Shown here: piece after piece, positions 17,340 to 26,510 of the stretch
Layout: the number at the start of each line of letters is the position of its first letter
How positions within the stretch are numbered: the first letter of the stretch is position 1
NCBI RefSeq assembly: GCF_002835805.1
Contig: NZ_PISE01000031.1
Coordinates: 149,691 to 213,690 of the forward strand
DNA length: 64,000 nucleotides
DNA from: Niallia nealsonii
GTDB lineage: Bacteria; Bacillota; Bacilli; Bacillales; Cytobacillaceae
Direction: 5' to 3'
Notes under the pieces: generated by a model
What the model saw: the letters and a program-made list of their open reading frames with translations, nothing else
What the model was told of the DNA's origin: nothing
Database searches by the model: none
Translations under genes and position numbers: made by a program

Positions 17340-18062
17340 TTATCCGTTAGAAATATGTTTTGTTAGTGCTGCTGTTTTTCTAATATAGCCTTTGTCTCGA
17401 TGATAAAGGATTAGCGCAATAACTAGCACGCCTGCTGCAATCCAGATCGAAGTGTTTCCTATAAAGGTAGTAGTAAAGGTTCCTAATAATGCACCAAATA
17501 AAAAAGAAATAATAATAACAAAAAATTGTTTAAACTGTTTTTTTGCTTCTGCATTATGATAAATAAATGCTGCATAAGCCGCTTGAGTTGCCGTCCGAAG
17601 GCTTCCTGTCGTCATCGTCGAATTATAGGCCCACTTATCTAATTTATTAAAAGTAGAAATCTGCAAAGAAGAAACAAAAGCAAGACTTGTTGTGACAATA
17701 ATGTTTGGCACACTTGACGGCAAAAAACCGACTATGATTAATACAAGGCATTCTAAAATCAAAATAGAACGTCGATAGCTGTACAATAATTCCCGCAAAA
17801 AGGGAATCTTAACTATTTCTGAAACTAAAACTCCTATAATAAAAGCAAGGATGGGCGGAATAAAAACGAGGGCACTTTTCCACTCTCCAGTTGCTAGATT
17901 AACGGCAAATAAAACGATATTTCCTGTTTGTGCATTTGCAAACACCCCGTCCCTTGAAATAAATGTATAGGCATCTAAAAAACCGCCAACAATTCCTAAT
18001 AAAACCGCTAAATGAACGGAATTGGAAGCTAAGGATGGAATCGTTTTTTGTATAGGCTTCAT
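17340..18062 (-). CDS. YoaK family (DUF1275) membrane protein
   Basis: A 240-residue integral membrane protein with six predicted helices. The N-terminal GIVGGFLDAYTFISRDGVFANAQTGN segment, with its Asp and Gln-Thr-Gly-Asn, is the defining motif of the YoaK/DUF1275 family. The role of the family is unknown; small-molecule transport is the usual guess. The ATG is preceded by AAAGGAG. An inverted repeat at 18083-18097 lies just upstream and could be an operator. Confidence 0.88.
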   Translation of the reverse strand: MKPIQKTIPSLASNSVHLAVLLGIVGGFLDAYTFISRDGVFANAQTGNIVLFAVNLATGEWKSALVFIPPILAFIIGVLVSEIVKIPFLRELLYSYRRSILILECLVLIIVGFLPSSVPNIIVTTSLAFVSSLQISTFNKLDKWAYNSTMTTGSLRTATQAAYAAFIYHNAEAKKQFKQFFVIIISFLFGALLGTFTTTFIGNTSIWIAAGVLVIALILYHRDKGYIRKTAALTKHISNG

Positions 18063-18082
18063 TTGTGAATCTCCTTTATGAT

Positions 18083-18097
18083 GTGAAACAATTTCAC
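18083..18097 (-). promoter_or_regulatory. Candidate operator upstream of the YoaK gene
   Basis: A perfect palindrome, GTGAAA-CAA-TTTCAC, 21-35 bases upstream of the start codon and overlapping the likely untranslated leader. It fits a dimeric repressor site; the regulator is unknown. Confidence 0.45.
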
Positions 18098-18331
18098 TTA
18101 TGGGTTTCGCTATTTTACATGTATCTTCTGCTAAAACTTTAACATAATACTCTCATAAATTCTGTAAGGAAAATGTGAACTTTTATTTTCAGAAAAAAAT
18201 TCTCTCTATAAAGAGGGACAATGAAATGGATACGAAAGGGAAAAGAACGTCACAAAAGTTGAAAATAAAGAAAATTTTCAATTATAGAAATAAAATTAAA
18301 TGGAAACATAATTCTTTATTTTTCAATATAA

Positions 18332-18374
18332 CGTGTTATACTTTTATTGAAAAATAAAGAATTAGTATAACACA
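18332..18374 (+). promoter_or_regulatory. Paired inverted CcpN-type operators upstream of gapB
   Basis: Two sites face each other: 18332-18342 (CGTGTTATACT) and the complement of 18364-18374 (TGTGTTATACT). Against the CcpN consensus TRTGHYATAYW as I recall it, the second matches all 11 positions and the first 10. CcpN represses gapB and pckA during glycolytic growth in B. subtilis. A possible -10 (TATACT, 18337-18342) lies inside the left site, so binding would block transcription. Confidence 0.75.
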
Positions 18375-18393
18375 TAAAAAGGAGCGGATGTTA

Positions 18394-19425
18394 ATGAGTG
18401 TTACAATTGCGATAAATGGGTTTGGCCGAATTGGAAGAATGGTCTTTAGACAAGCTATCCTGAAGGAAACTATTCATATTGCAGCAATTAATGCTAGTTA
18501 CTCTGCAGAAGCGTTAGCACATTTAATTAAATATGACACAACACATGGCAAGTTTGATGGAGAAATAGAGTGGGAGGAAGAGGTTTTAATTGTAAATGGA
18601 AAACGCATTTTGTTAATAAATGAGCGGAATCCATCATTGTTACCGTGGAAACAATTACATATAGATATTGTGGTAGAAGCAACAGGCAAATTCAATAGCC
18701 GGGAAAAAGCGGCTCTTCATTTAGAAGCAGGAGCAAAAAAAGTAGTATTAACAGCACCTGGAGACAATGTAGATGCAACGATTGTAATGGGTGTAAATGA
18801 AGAAACATTAGATATACACGAACATACCGTTATCTCCAACGCATCATGTACAACTAATTGTTTAGGACCCGTTGTAAAAGTGATTGACGATTCATTTGGC
18901 ATTGAAAATGGCTTGATGACAACTATCCATGCGTATACAAACGATCAAAACAATATCGACAATCCTCATAAAGATTTAAGACGAGCAAGATCTTGCGGGC
19001 AAAATATTATCCCAACAACAACAGGTGCCGCTAAAGCTTTAAAACTGATTTTGCCTCATTTAGACGGCAAACTTCATGGCATGGCCTTAAGAGTGCCTAC
19101 TCAAAATGTTTCTCTTGTGGATTTAGTGGTTGATTTAAAGAAAAACACAACAGTAGAAGAGGTAAATAATTGTTTTGCTAAAGCACAAAAAGAAGAGTTA
19201 AAAGGCATTTTGGAAATTACCGATGAACCTTTAGTATCGAGCGATTTTAATACCACAACGGTTTCAGCAACAATCGATGGCTTATCGACCATGATGATTG
19301 GAGAAAAAAAATTAAAGATACTTGCATGGTATGATAATGAATGGGGTTATTCTTCAAGAGTGGTAGATTTGGTTGCTTATGTTGGAGAGCAGCTTAATCA
19401 AAAAAATACAGCATTGGTTGGGTGA
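18394..19425 (+). CDS. gapB: Gluconeogenic glyceraldehyde-3-phosphate dehydrogenase (GapB type)
   Basis: A 343-residue GAPDH. The Rossmann motif GFGRIGRMVFRQAI and the catalytic SCTTNCL (Cys) are plain. The residues after the second strand read INASYSAEALAHLIKYD, where glycolytic GapA has an Asp that binds NAD; the Ala-Ser there marks the NADP-preferring GapB type that runs in the gluconeogenic direction. I take ATG 18394 rather than 18388 because GGAG is at proper spacing (9 bases). CcpN-type operators sit directly upstream, which agrees with repression on glucose. Confidence 0.95.
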   Translation: MSVTIAINGFGRIGRMVFRQAILKETIHIAAINASYSAEALAHLIKYDTTHGKFDGEIEWEEEVLIVNGKRILLINERNPSLLPWKQLHIDIVVEATGKFNSREKAALHLEAGAKKVVLTAPGDNVDATIVMGVNEETLDIHEHTVISNASCTTNCLGPVVKVIDDSFGIENGLMTTIHAYTNDQNNIDNPHKDLRRARSCGQNIIPTTTGAAKALKLILPHLDGKLHGMALRVPTQNVSLVDLVVDLKKNTTVEEVNNCFAKAQKEELKGILEITDEPLVSSDFNTTTVSATIDGLSTMMIGEKKLKILAWYDNEWGYSSRVVDLVAYVGEQLNQKNTALVG

Positions 19426-19440
19426 AAAGTCGAATAACAG

Positions 19441-19486
19441 AAGAAAAAGGCTTGCTGATGTTCGATTGGCAAGCTTTTTTCTTGGA
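19441..19486 (+). terminator. Terminator after gapB
   Basis: A 15-bp stem (19441-19455 with 19469-19483, one G-T pair), 16 bases after the stop, with a T-rich 3' arm. Confidence 0.88.
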
Positions 19487-19571
19487 AAAAATAGTCTTAT
19501 ATTTTGAAAAGGCTAATCAGAATAAGATAGCATATACATACAAAAATACGTAATAGCAGAGCGTAATAATA

Positions 19572-20038
19572 ATGGAGAGATATGTAGCTATAATCATTGC
19601 GATACTATGTATAAATAGTTTGGCGGCCTGCTCTAAATCAGAATCAATCGCTCCTCATCATTTCTATTCATCTGAGGAAGCAATCAAAAATGGCGATATT
19701 GTTATACATGGGGAAATAAACAATAATAATAATATAGAGAGATGGGATCAGTTTTTAAAGAAAGTAGCCGAAAAACAAACAGATACCATTCGTATCACAA
19801 GCTACACAAATGAAGGAGACTGATTTTTCAGAATTTTAATTATAATGAAGATAAGCAGAAAATTATCTATCATTTGGATAACTCACAGGATAGCTATGCT
19901 GGAGAAGATAGGGGCATAGAAAAAGCCGAATGTTCCCATATAGAGAAGAAATCGAATAACGAAGAACAGATAATAGCATATTATATTTCTGGATGTTCCA
20001 ACAACGAAGAAACGCTGCTTATGCAAGTCGATAAATAG
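19572..20038 (+). pseudogene. Frameshifted DUF4362-type lipoprotein
   Basis: The first 83 codons encode a lipoprotein (signal peptide with LAACSK lipobox, cysteine at 22) and the start of a DUF4362-like domain ending ITSYTNEGD. A stop follows, but the expected continuation resumes at once in another frame: FQNFNYNEDKQK, then SYAGEDRGIEKAECSH and ISGCSNNEE, to a stop at 20038. One missing base near 19818-19826 explains both. I call this a single-base frameshift; it could also be a sequencing error. The intact form would be a ~155-residue surface lipoprotein of unknown function. Confidence 0.75.
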
Positions 20039-20342
20039 TACCTGAAAATGCAGGAACTCGATAATAGTTTTGAGTGTGCATAAACGAACAAATAAAAAAT
20101 GAATTGAAACACCCGCAAAAAAAATCTTATAAAATGTTTGTGTGATCAATAAAAATATTGCTGTGAACGTATCGTATTAAATTAAGTGGATTAAATGATA
20201 GACGTACTCGTAATTTTTTATTTCGTCTCACTATCATAAGTATACTTAATAATGAGACAGAATATTTCCTTTTTTATATGACTTCCTATAATATATATTA
20301 TGTCGGGGGCGTTATTTGAAACAAAAAAAGAGCAAGCAGCAC
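20039..20342. other. Non-coding stretch between the lipoprotein remnant and the RHH gene
   Basis: About 300 bp, AT-rich, without a supported gene. Nothing that I recognise as a terminator, repeat or RNA is clear here. Confidence 0.4.
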
Positions 20343-20714
20343 TTACTCCACTCTATATCGATAATCCTTTGATTTTATATGTTCTAAATCAATGTATTTT
20401 GTACTGTATTCAATGACATCATTGATAAATAATTGATGTTTTTGGGCAAATTCTTTTACATAATTTAATAATTCTTTATCATATGTTGTTTTATATTGAA
20501 TTCGATCTTTTGGTCTTGTTTTTTTATCAAACGTGATGCTTCCATCCGCCAACACATGCTGCAATCCATTTTCAATTAAATAATTGGCGTGCGTATCATG
20601 TTCATCAGCAAGCTCATTTAATTGTGCAATAATGCTTTTGCTGATATTTGTGCGAAACTTTACTCTTGTTTCATCGATTTCTTGAATCAATCTCCCATTA
20701 ACCTTTTTCCACAT
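20343..20714 (-). CDS. Protein with two ribbon-helix-helix-like repeats (123 aa)
   Basis: A 123-residue basic protein. Two similar segments are visible: residues ~18-55 (VKFRTNISKSIIAQLNELADEHDTH form) and ~72-108 (IQYKTTYDKELLNYVKEFAQKHQLF form). Each has a short beta strand followed by two helices, as in ribbon-helix-helix DNA-binding modules. A single chain carrying both could replace an RHH dimer. I infer a DNA-binding regulator; no target is known. It is a stand-alone gene. The assignment rests on pattern only, and a different small helical family is possible. Confidence 0.6.
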   Translation of the reverse strand: MWKKVNGRLIQEIDETRVKFRTNISKSIIAQLNELADEHDTHANYLIENGLQHVLADGSITFDKKTRPKDRIQYKTTYDKELLNYVKEFAQKHQLFINDVIEYSTKYIDLEHIKSKDYRYRVE

Positions 20715-21102
<388 letters not shown>

Positions 21103-22803
21103 TTATTTTTTTGAGGATATATACTCCTTTTCAACAGGAACTAAGTTCGCTATCATATTGTTAACGGCACTAAACAGAGCTTTTATAGATGAGGACATAA
21201 TATCTACGTCAATCCCACAGCCCCAATATACGTTACCATCTAAAGTAGTAATCCCTACATAAGATACAGCTTTTGATCCTGAACCTATTTCCAACGCATG
21301 CTCTGTATAGACTAAATCCTTATACTGAATATCCAATTGAGTTTGAAGAGCATTGCTGATAGCGTCTAGTCTGCCATTTCCGCTGCCTGTCAACTCATGT
21401 TCTTCATTATTCATCCGGATTGATACAATCGTTTCATACTGTTCATTTGGAGCAAAATTGTAATGGATAAACTCAACAGGTGTCTTGATATTGACATACT
21501 CATTCATGAATATGTCATAAATGTCATTCGGCAGCAGTTCTTTATGCTTGTGATCGGAAACATTTTTTACACTATACCCAAAACTTTCGCGCATTTTGGT
21601 AGGCAAGTCAAATCCATATTTTTGTTGAAGTATATAACCGATTCCCCCTTTTCCGGATTGGCTGTTAATTCGGATAATATCTCCTTCATATTCTCTGCCA
21701 ATATCCATCGGATCAATCAATAGATAAGGTACACTCCAATACTGGCATTCTTTTTCTTCGCGCCATTTCATTCCTTTGGCAATGGCATCTTGATGGGAAC
21801 CTGAAAATGCAGTAAAAACGAGTTCCCCTCCATATGGATGTCTTTCATGAACTGTCATTTTTGTCAATTTTTCATAAACAGAAATGATTTTAGGGACCTG
21901 TTCAAAATTCAGCTTGGCGTCTACTCCATGGGAAAACATATTTAATGCAAGTGTGACAATGTCTACATTGCCTGTTCTTTCTCCATTGCCAAATAATGTT
22001 CCCTCCACTCTCTGCGCTCCGGCAAGCATTGCAAGCTCTGCATCTGCGACGCCAGTGCCCCTGTCATTGTGCGGATGGATAGAAAGAATGACATTGTTCC
22101 GGAAGTTCAAATGATCGCTCATATACTCAATTTGGCTTGCATAAATGTGAGGCATGGACATGGATACGGTAGCTGGCAAGTTGATAATTACCTTGTTATC
22201 CGCTGTAGGCTGCCATATATCAAGTACCGAGTTGCAAATGTCAAGCGCGTACTCCATTTCTGTACCTGTGAAGCTTTCTGGAGAATACTGAAACTGGAAG
22301 TTTCCTTCGGTTTCAGCAGCATATTTCTTAAGCATTTTTGCTCCAGTTACAGCAATGTCAATAATCTGTTCTTTAGATTTCTTGAATACTTGCTCCCGCT
22401 GTGCCACAGATGTGGAATTGTAAAGATGCACCACCGCTTTGTTTACACCTCGCAGCGCTTCAAACGTTTTCTTTATAATATGTTCTCTTGACTGTGTCAA
22501 CACTTGAATGGTCACATCATCTGGAATCAAATCTTGTTCAATCAATGTGCGTAAAAAAGCATATTCTGTTTCTGATGCAGCAGGAAAACCTACTTCTATT
22601 TCCTTAAAGCCAACCTCCAAAAGCAATTGAAAATATTCTAACTTTTCTTCCAGGCTCATCGGAACGACCAAAGCCTGATTTCCATCTCGAAGATCCACAC
22701 TACACCAAGCAGGAGCTTCTTCAATATACTCCTTCTCCATCCACTTCAAGCTTTTTACTGGGGGCATAAAGTAACCCCTAGCATACTTTTCAATACTTTT
22801 CAT
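21103..22803 (-). CDS. leuA: 2-Isopropylmalate synthase, long (type 2) form
   Basis: A 566-residue alpha-isopropylmalate synthase that condenses 2-ketoisovalerate with acetyl-CoA in leucine synthesis. The N-terminal TIM barrel shows DLRDGNQAL, EVGFPAASETEY, the metal-binding SIHPHNDRG and FGNGERTGNVD. The C-terminal ~130 residues form the leucine-sensing LeuA dimer domain with GNGRLDAI. Length and motifs fit the type found in yeast and some Firmicutes. An upstream in-frame codon would lengthen it by 20 residues, but the ATG at 22803 has AAAGGGG at good spacing. A T-box leader precedes it. Confidence 0.93.
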   Translation of the reverse strand: MKSIEKYARGYFMPPVKSLKWMEKEYIEEAPAWCSVDLRDGNQALVVPMSLEEKLEYFQLLLEVGFKEIEVGFPAASETEYAFLRTLIEQDLIPDDVTIQVLTQSREHIIKKTFEALRGVNKAVVHLYNSTSVAQREQVFKKSKEQIIDIAVTGAKMLKKYAAETEGNFQFQYSPESFTGTEMEYALDICNSVLDIWQPTADNKVIINLPATVSMSMPHIYASQIEYMSDHLNFRNNVILSIHPHNDRGTGVADAELAMLAGAQRVEGTLFGNGERTGNVDIVTLALNMFSHGVDAKLNFEQVPKIISVYEKLTKMTVHERHPYGGELVFTAFSGSHQDAIAKGMKWREEKECQYWSVPYLLIDPMDIGREYEGDIIRINSQSGKGGIGYILQQKYGFDLPTKMRESFGYSVKNVSDHKHKELLPNDIYDIFMNEYVNIKTPVEFIHYNFAPNEQYETIVSIRMNNEEHELTGSGNGRLDAISNALQTQLDIQYKDLVYTEHALEIGSGSKAVSYVGITTLDGNVYWGCGIDVDIMSSSIKALFSAVNNMIANLVPVEKEYISSKK

Positions 22804-22847
22804 TTTGTATTTCCCCTTTTTCTTTAATAGTTGGTTTAAATTAAAAT

Positions 22848-23100
22848 AAAAAAAGCCTATCATCTCATAAGAGACGACAGGCTTTGCCTACGTGGTACCA
22901 CTCTTTTTGATTCATTTAAAAAACTAAATGAACCCGCTTAAAGACTTTATTACGGCAGTCAACCGTTAAGACCTACATATCAGTCTTACCACTCCTGGGT
23001 GAGTTGGGGAGTTCATCGACTGTCTTTCACCAACCGACAGCTCTCTAAACGATGAATATTCCTTAATAATCCCAATCATTGCGTTTGAATTATCTGATTT
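22848..23100 (-). promoter_or_regulatory. T-box riboswitch (leucine class) controlling leuA
   Basis: Read on the minus strand: an AGAGAG element with a GGTG loop, a stem I containing a GAACTCC stretch (a probable CUC Leu specifier), then the conserved T-box core GAGTGGTACCACG at about 22889-22904, then a terminator hairpin (22854-22883) with seven T residues. Uncharged tRNA-Leu would favour antitermination. The specifier is my reading of the loop and should be checked by folding. Confidence 0.9.
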
Positions 23101-23105
23101 TCATA

Positions 23106-23134
23106 ATTTTATAATTTGTTGAGTAAATAGTCAA
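23106..23134 (-). promoter_or_regulatory. Sigma-A promoter of the leuA T-box transcript
   Basis: TTGACT (-35, complement of 23129-23134) and TAAAAT (-10, complement of 23106-23111) with a 17-base spacer, just upstream of the T-box leader. Confidence 0.7.
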
Positions 23135-23291
23135 CTCCTAATTTAGCTGACTAATTTTATTTCCATTTCTGCTATTAAACAATTTATCTGGTAACTATCG
23201 ATGATATAACAGTAAATGCCAGTAATTTTACAAGATTTCAAAAAATCTATATACATTTTAATCTATTCATTCTTACAGCTCTATTTATCTA

Positions 23292-24305
23292 TCATAACTC
23301 CTTTCGGTTAGGAATCCTCGATTTTCTAAAGCCATCAAATATATGAATAACAGCAAATACAATACAAATTGAAATGATTCCACCGGTTATCCACACTTTT
23401 AGCTGCAGAGCTGTGATAGAAAATAAGTCGGTCATATAAAGGATAAATTCTTTATTTAACAAATCTGGATGGCTGAAAACAACAATAAACACAACGGTTG
23501 CTAAAATTTCGATAATGCTATTTATGATTGCCATATTTTTGGTCCATTGACCTTTTATTAATTGATAAAGGGCAAAGGTAATTTCCGCTCCAATTATAAC
23601 TACAACGATTGGCCAATACTTTAGCAAAATATCCTGATTCATCGCTGATGTAATAAACTCAAGCCTATTTCCGCCCCCTTGATATACTCCAAGAAGATGA
23701 TTGGCATAAAAATAAAGTGTTGCCCATATAGCTGTCCATAGGAGGCTTCCAAATACCTCACACTTTGTGATAGCCTTTTTCTTTGGGATATAAGAAATAT
23801 TCTTTAAATCATCAGGTGTCCATAGCTGAAAACTTGTGGTTAAAGGTTTCGTGTCTTTGACTTTGTCTATTCGCTCTAAAATAGCAAAAGCGATAGTTAA
23901 CCAGAAGAATACTTGGAGACTTGTTTCGAGAACTCTCCAAATTCCTATTCCGATCATGTCTAATACAAGATTCATGACTGCTTCTTCCCCGTTAAAACCA
24001 ATGATATGCTCTGTAATCATGGAAAGTAGGGAAATAACAGCAGCAATAGGCAAAATCATTTTTAATAAAGATAGATATAGATCAAAGTAACGTGGTCCAA
24101 TTAAATGCATGGGCTGATCCCGATAGCGGCTCGCTAAAGTAGCTGGATTGCCTAGTTTCTCAAGCGCTAATTTCATATCGTCTTCTGTATAATCATCTGG
24201 AAGCATATCCTTAATAGTGGATCTTAATTCCATTCCGATATCTTCACGGTTTTTTTCAGGCAGCCTTCGAATAACTTCTTCTATATAAATCTCAATCAGA
24301 TCCAT
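23292..24305 (-). CDS. HAAS-domain membrane protein partner of PadR regulator
   Basis: A 337-residue protein. The first ~65 residues form a HAAS-type helical signalling module (IEEVIRRLPEKNREDIGMELRSTIKDML). Six predicted membrane helices follow. Its start overlaps the 3' end of the PadR gene by 14 bases, which points to translational coupling. PadR-HAAS gene pairs are common in Firmicutes, where the regulator and the membrane protein work together in envelope stress or signal responses; no specific ligand is known. Confidence 0.8.
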   Translation of the reverse strand: MDLIEIYIEEVIRRLPEKNREDIGMELRSTIKDMLPDDYTEDDMKLALEKLGNPATLASRYRDQPMHLIGPRYFDLYLSLLKMILPIAAVISLLSMITEHIIGFNGEEAVMNLVLDMIGIGIWRVLETSLQVFFWLTIAFAILERIDKVKDTKPLTTSFQLWTPDDLKNISYIPKKKAITKCEVFGSLLWTAIWATLYFYANHLLGVYQGGGNRLEFITSAMNQDILLKYWPIVVVIIGAEITFALYQLIKGQWTKNMAIINSIIEILATVVFIVVFSHPDLLNKEFILYMTDLFSITALQLKVWITGGIISICIVFAVIHIFDGFRKSRIPNRKEL

Positions 24306-24639
24306 CGTCTTCCTCTCCTTTTAATAATCCATATAGTTCTTTTGAATTTTTTAACCATTCCTTTTTCAGCTGCAAAAAGATATCCATTCCATATTCGCTT
24401 AAAACATAATACTTGCGGGGCCTGCTTTCTGTAGTATCCCAAATGCTGGTCACTAGTTCTTGTTTTTCTAAACGACGTAACAATGGATATAACGTACTTT
24501 GATCAATCGCTATTCCTGAATTCTCCAGTAATTGAACCAAAAAATAGCCATATTGAGGTGTTTGCAATTGACTTAATACAGCTAATGTCAATGTTCCCCT
24601 TCTTAGTTCCGTCGTTAATGAATTTAATAATGTACCCAT
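24292..24639 (-). CDS. PadR family transcriptional regulator
   Basis: A 115-residue winged-helix regulator of the PadR family. The N-terminal wHTH (residues ~5-80) reads MGTLLNSLTTELRRGTLTLAVLSQL, then YGYFLVQLLENSGI, TLYPLLRRLEKQELV and RKYYVLSEYG, all typical. It is co-transcribed with the HAAS membrane protein gene and probably represses its own operon. Two repeated ATACACTAT blocks (24672 and 24700) upstream are candidate binding sites. Confidence 0.92.
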   Translation of the reverse strand: MGTLLNSLTTELRRGTLTLAVLSQLQTPQYGYFLVQLLENSGIAIDQSTLYPLLRRLEKQELVTSIWDTTESRPRKYYVLSEYGMDIFLQLKKEWLKNSKELYGLLKGEEDDGSD

Positions 24640-24665
24640 TCACCCACCTCGTTTATTAAATACTA

Positions 24666-24708
24666 TATGTTATACACTATATGGTTTATCCTATGTAACA
24701 TACACTAT
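24666..24708 (-). promoter_or_regulatory. Candidate PadR operator: direct repeat
   Basis: On the plus strand, ATACACTAT occurs twice (24672-24680 and 24700-24708), 28 bases apart, each preceded by TATGT. The first is 33 bases before the PadR start codon. Position and repetition fit autoregulation; this is not proven. Confidence 0.4.
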
Positions 24709-24835
24709 TGTTGTTACTCAAATAATTGAAATAAATGAATGTAAGTGAAAAGAATAATAATAAATAAGCCATTACTCACCGATTAAAAATCAGGAAGCAA
24801 TGGCTAAATACTTTTTTAAACGAAATCTACTGTTT

Positions 24836-25267
24836 TTAACATAAAACGTTTTGAAGGTTATCGGATCGCAAGCTGTAAGCGACTATTTTCTTTTTATACT
24901 GCTTTACAACATCCACATGATCGTCATAACTGTAGACAGATATCTTAATATTTTTTCTGCCTTGCTTAGCATTAATGACTATTGGAGTACCACCGTTCTC
25001 TGGATGTAGATATAAATGCTCGTTATATCCCGAAAATATTTGATATTTTTCGAGAACAGTAGCTTCGTTAAAATAATGAATAAATTGGATTTTTTCTTCG
25101 CCTTTCATATTTTTTCCGTTGACGGTTATCGTAGCATTTTCATCATTTAGTTTTGAATGCATTTCATACTTTCTTATAAGCCAGTTCACCACACCGGTTG
25201 GAAGACAAGTCATTAATACTTTAATCATACATACTACAAGTGTCGTAATTATAACAGCCCATGTCAT
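24836..25267 (-). CDS. yfmQ: YfmQ family protein
   Basis: A 143-residue protein. An N-terminal membrane segment (residues ~1-30) contains MIKVLMTCLPTGVVNWLIRKYE. A soluble domain follows, with HYFNEATVLEKYQIF, YLHPENGGTPIVI and YDDHVDVVKQYKKKIVAYSL. From memory it resembles B. subtilis YfmQ closely along the whole length; its function is unknown. It is a single gene, facing away from the PadR gene's promoter side, with the HAD phosphatase gene further upstream. Confidence 0.75.
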   Translation of the reverse strand: MTWAVIITTLVVCMIKVLMTCLPTGVVNWLIRKYEMHSKLNDENATITVNGKNMKGEEKIQFIHYFNEATVLEKYQIFSGYNEHLYLHPENGGTPIVINAKQGRKNIKISVYSYDDHVDVVKQYKKKIVAYSLRSDNLQNVLC

Positions 25268-25639
25268 CTATCATCATCTCCGTTACTTTCTTTTTCAACA
25301 TTTTGTTTTCATTCTATTATCATAATAAAAACTGGAGAAATTAAACCATCCAATTCCCTTGAAAAATAATCATCCACTTTAAAAAAGACCATTTCCACCT
25401 AGAAATAAACAATAAAAAATTCCTTTCCGTTAGTATCTCAGGAGAGGAATTTTTTATGAAGTATATGTATTGAAAAAGAAGTAATGGAAAAAAAATCCGT
25501 TATTCGTTTTTTATAGCGCAAGAAAAAGTTTAATAAAGGAAAATATAAAAAAACTTTTTCTCCTTTATTAAAGCAGAGCACTCTTAAATATCGTAAATAA
25601 CTGATTAAAAAGTTATGAAGTTAGAAAACAATATTCTTA
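25268..25639. other. Non-coding stretch with terminator hairpins
   Basis: About 370 bp. It contains a terminator (25414-25424 with 25445-25455) and an interleaved pair of complementary segments: 25521-25531 pairs with 25551-25561 and 25531-25540 pairs with 25561-25570. The latter set cannot all pair at once in a simple hairpin. No gene is supported. Confidence 0.55.
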
Positions 25640-26368
25640 TTATAACTTTATGCTATTTTTAATCAAAATTTTTTTCAGAATAGAAGTAGGACTGTTAAAA
25701 GCATCCATAATATAGTCTGGATTGTATTCCATTTCATTGGAGATTGGATGATTTCTTCTATTGACCCATATAGATTTCCAGCCTGCTTTCTTAGCTCCTA
25801 CTACATCGTTCATATAAGAGTCTCCTATATAATAGGAGTTTTCTGGGATTATTCCCATTTTCTCTTGAACATAAGAAAATATTTTTTGACTAGGCTTTGA
25901 AATTCCTACTTTACCAGATATAAAGATATTTTCTTCTTTAATCCAGTTAGTGAGAAGTAGTTGTGCTATTTTGCTTTCTTGATGACTCGTTGGTCCATTT
26001 GTTATGACTCCCATATTGATTCCTAGGCATTTTGCAAAATGAAGCACTTCTTTCATTTCTGGATGGAGTACTATTTTCTTTTGGTTCGATTCATAAATGG
26101 ATTGAAATAAAAAGGCATCTTCCCGCTTTATTTGGATTCCAAGTGATTCAAAAGCTTTGCTGATTCTGTATATATGCATATCTGTTTTGGTCATTTTCCC
26201 TGCATTCACCAGTTCAAATACTTCATCACTATAATATCTGCTTTTTACAAAAAGCAATTCTATGGAGCAATTATACTGATACTGATCAAATACTTCATGA
26301 TAAGCATCTTTAAAGGGGATTAGTTGGTCGTATAATGTATCGTCCACATCAAATAATATGTTTATCAT
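25640..26368 (-). CDS. HAD family hydrolase (YjjG/Ysa type)
   Basis: A 242-residue HAD-I phosphatase. Motif I DVDDTLYDQL (residues 7-16), motif II TNGPTSHQ, the Lys in GKVGISKPSQKIF and motif IV YIGDSYMNDVVGAKKAG are all present. Such proteins dephosphorylate nucleotides or sugar phosphates. It lies downstream of the transketolase gene in the same direction but is separated from it by a strong terminator, so it is probably an independent transcript. A possible link to sugar phosphates of that operon is only positional. Confidence 0.9.
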   Translation of the reverse strand: MINILFDVDDTLYDQLIPFKDAYHEVFDQYQYNCSIELLFVKSRYYSDEVFELVNAGKMTKTDMHIYRISKAFESLGIQIKREDAFLFQSIYESNQKKIVLHPEMKEVLHFAKCLGINMGVITNGPTSHQESKIAQLLLTNWIKEENIFISGKVGISKPSQKIFSYVQEKMGIIPENSYYIGDSYMNDVVGAKKAGWKSIWVNRRNHPISNEMEYNPDYIMDAFNSPTSILKKILIKNSIKL

Positions 26369-26463
26369 TAGCTCCTCCTTAACAATCCGATTATACTAGT
26401 TCTAGTTTTGAATATTTTATAGGAAAACTTGCATGTTTCATCTATTCCTTTTTAAAACTCTCC

Positions 26464-26510
26464 AAGAAGGAAAAGGTTTAAGACTTTTTGCCTTAAACCT
26501 TTTCCTTCTT
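26464..26510 (-). terminator. Terminator at the end of the PTS-aldolase-transketolase operon
   Basis: A perfect 19-bp stem (26464-26482 with 26492-26510) with a 9-base loop, directly after the transketolase stop codon. It marks the operon end. Confidence 0.85.

Noticed and set aside
18175..18357. 60-codon plus-strand frame upstream of gapB
   Set aside because: Lys/Asn/Phe-rich with no ribosome binding site, and it overlaps the CcpN operator and gapB promoter region.
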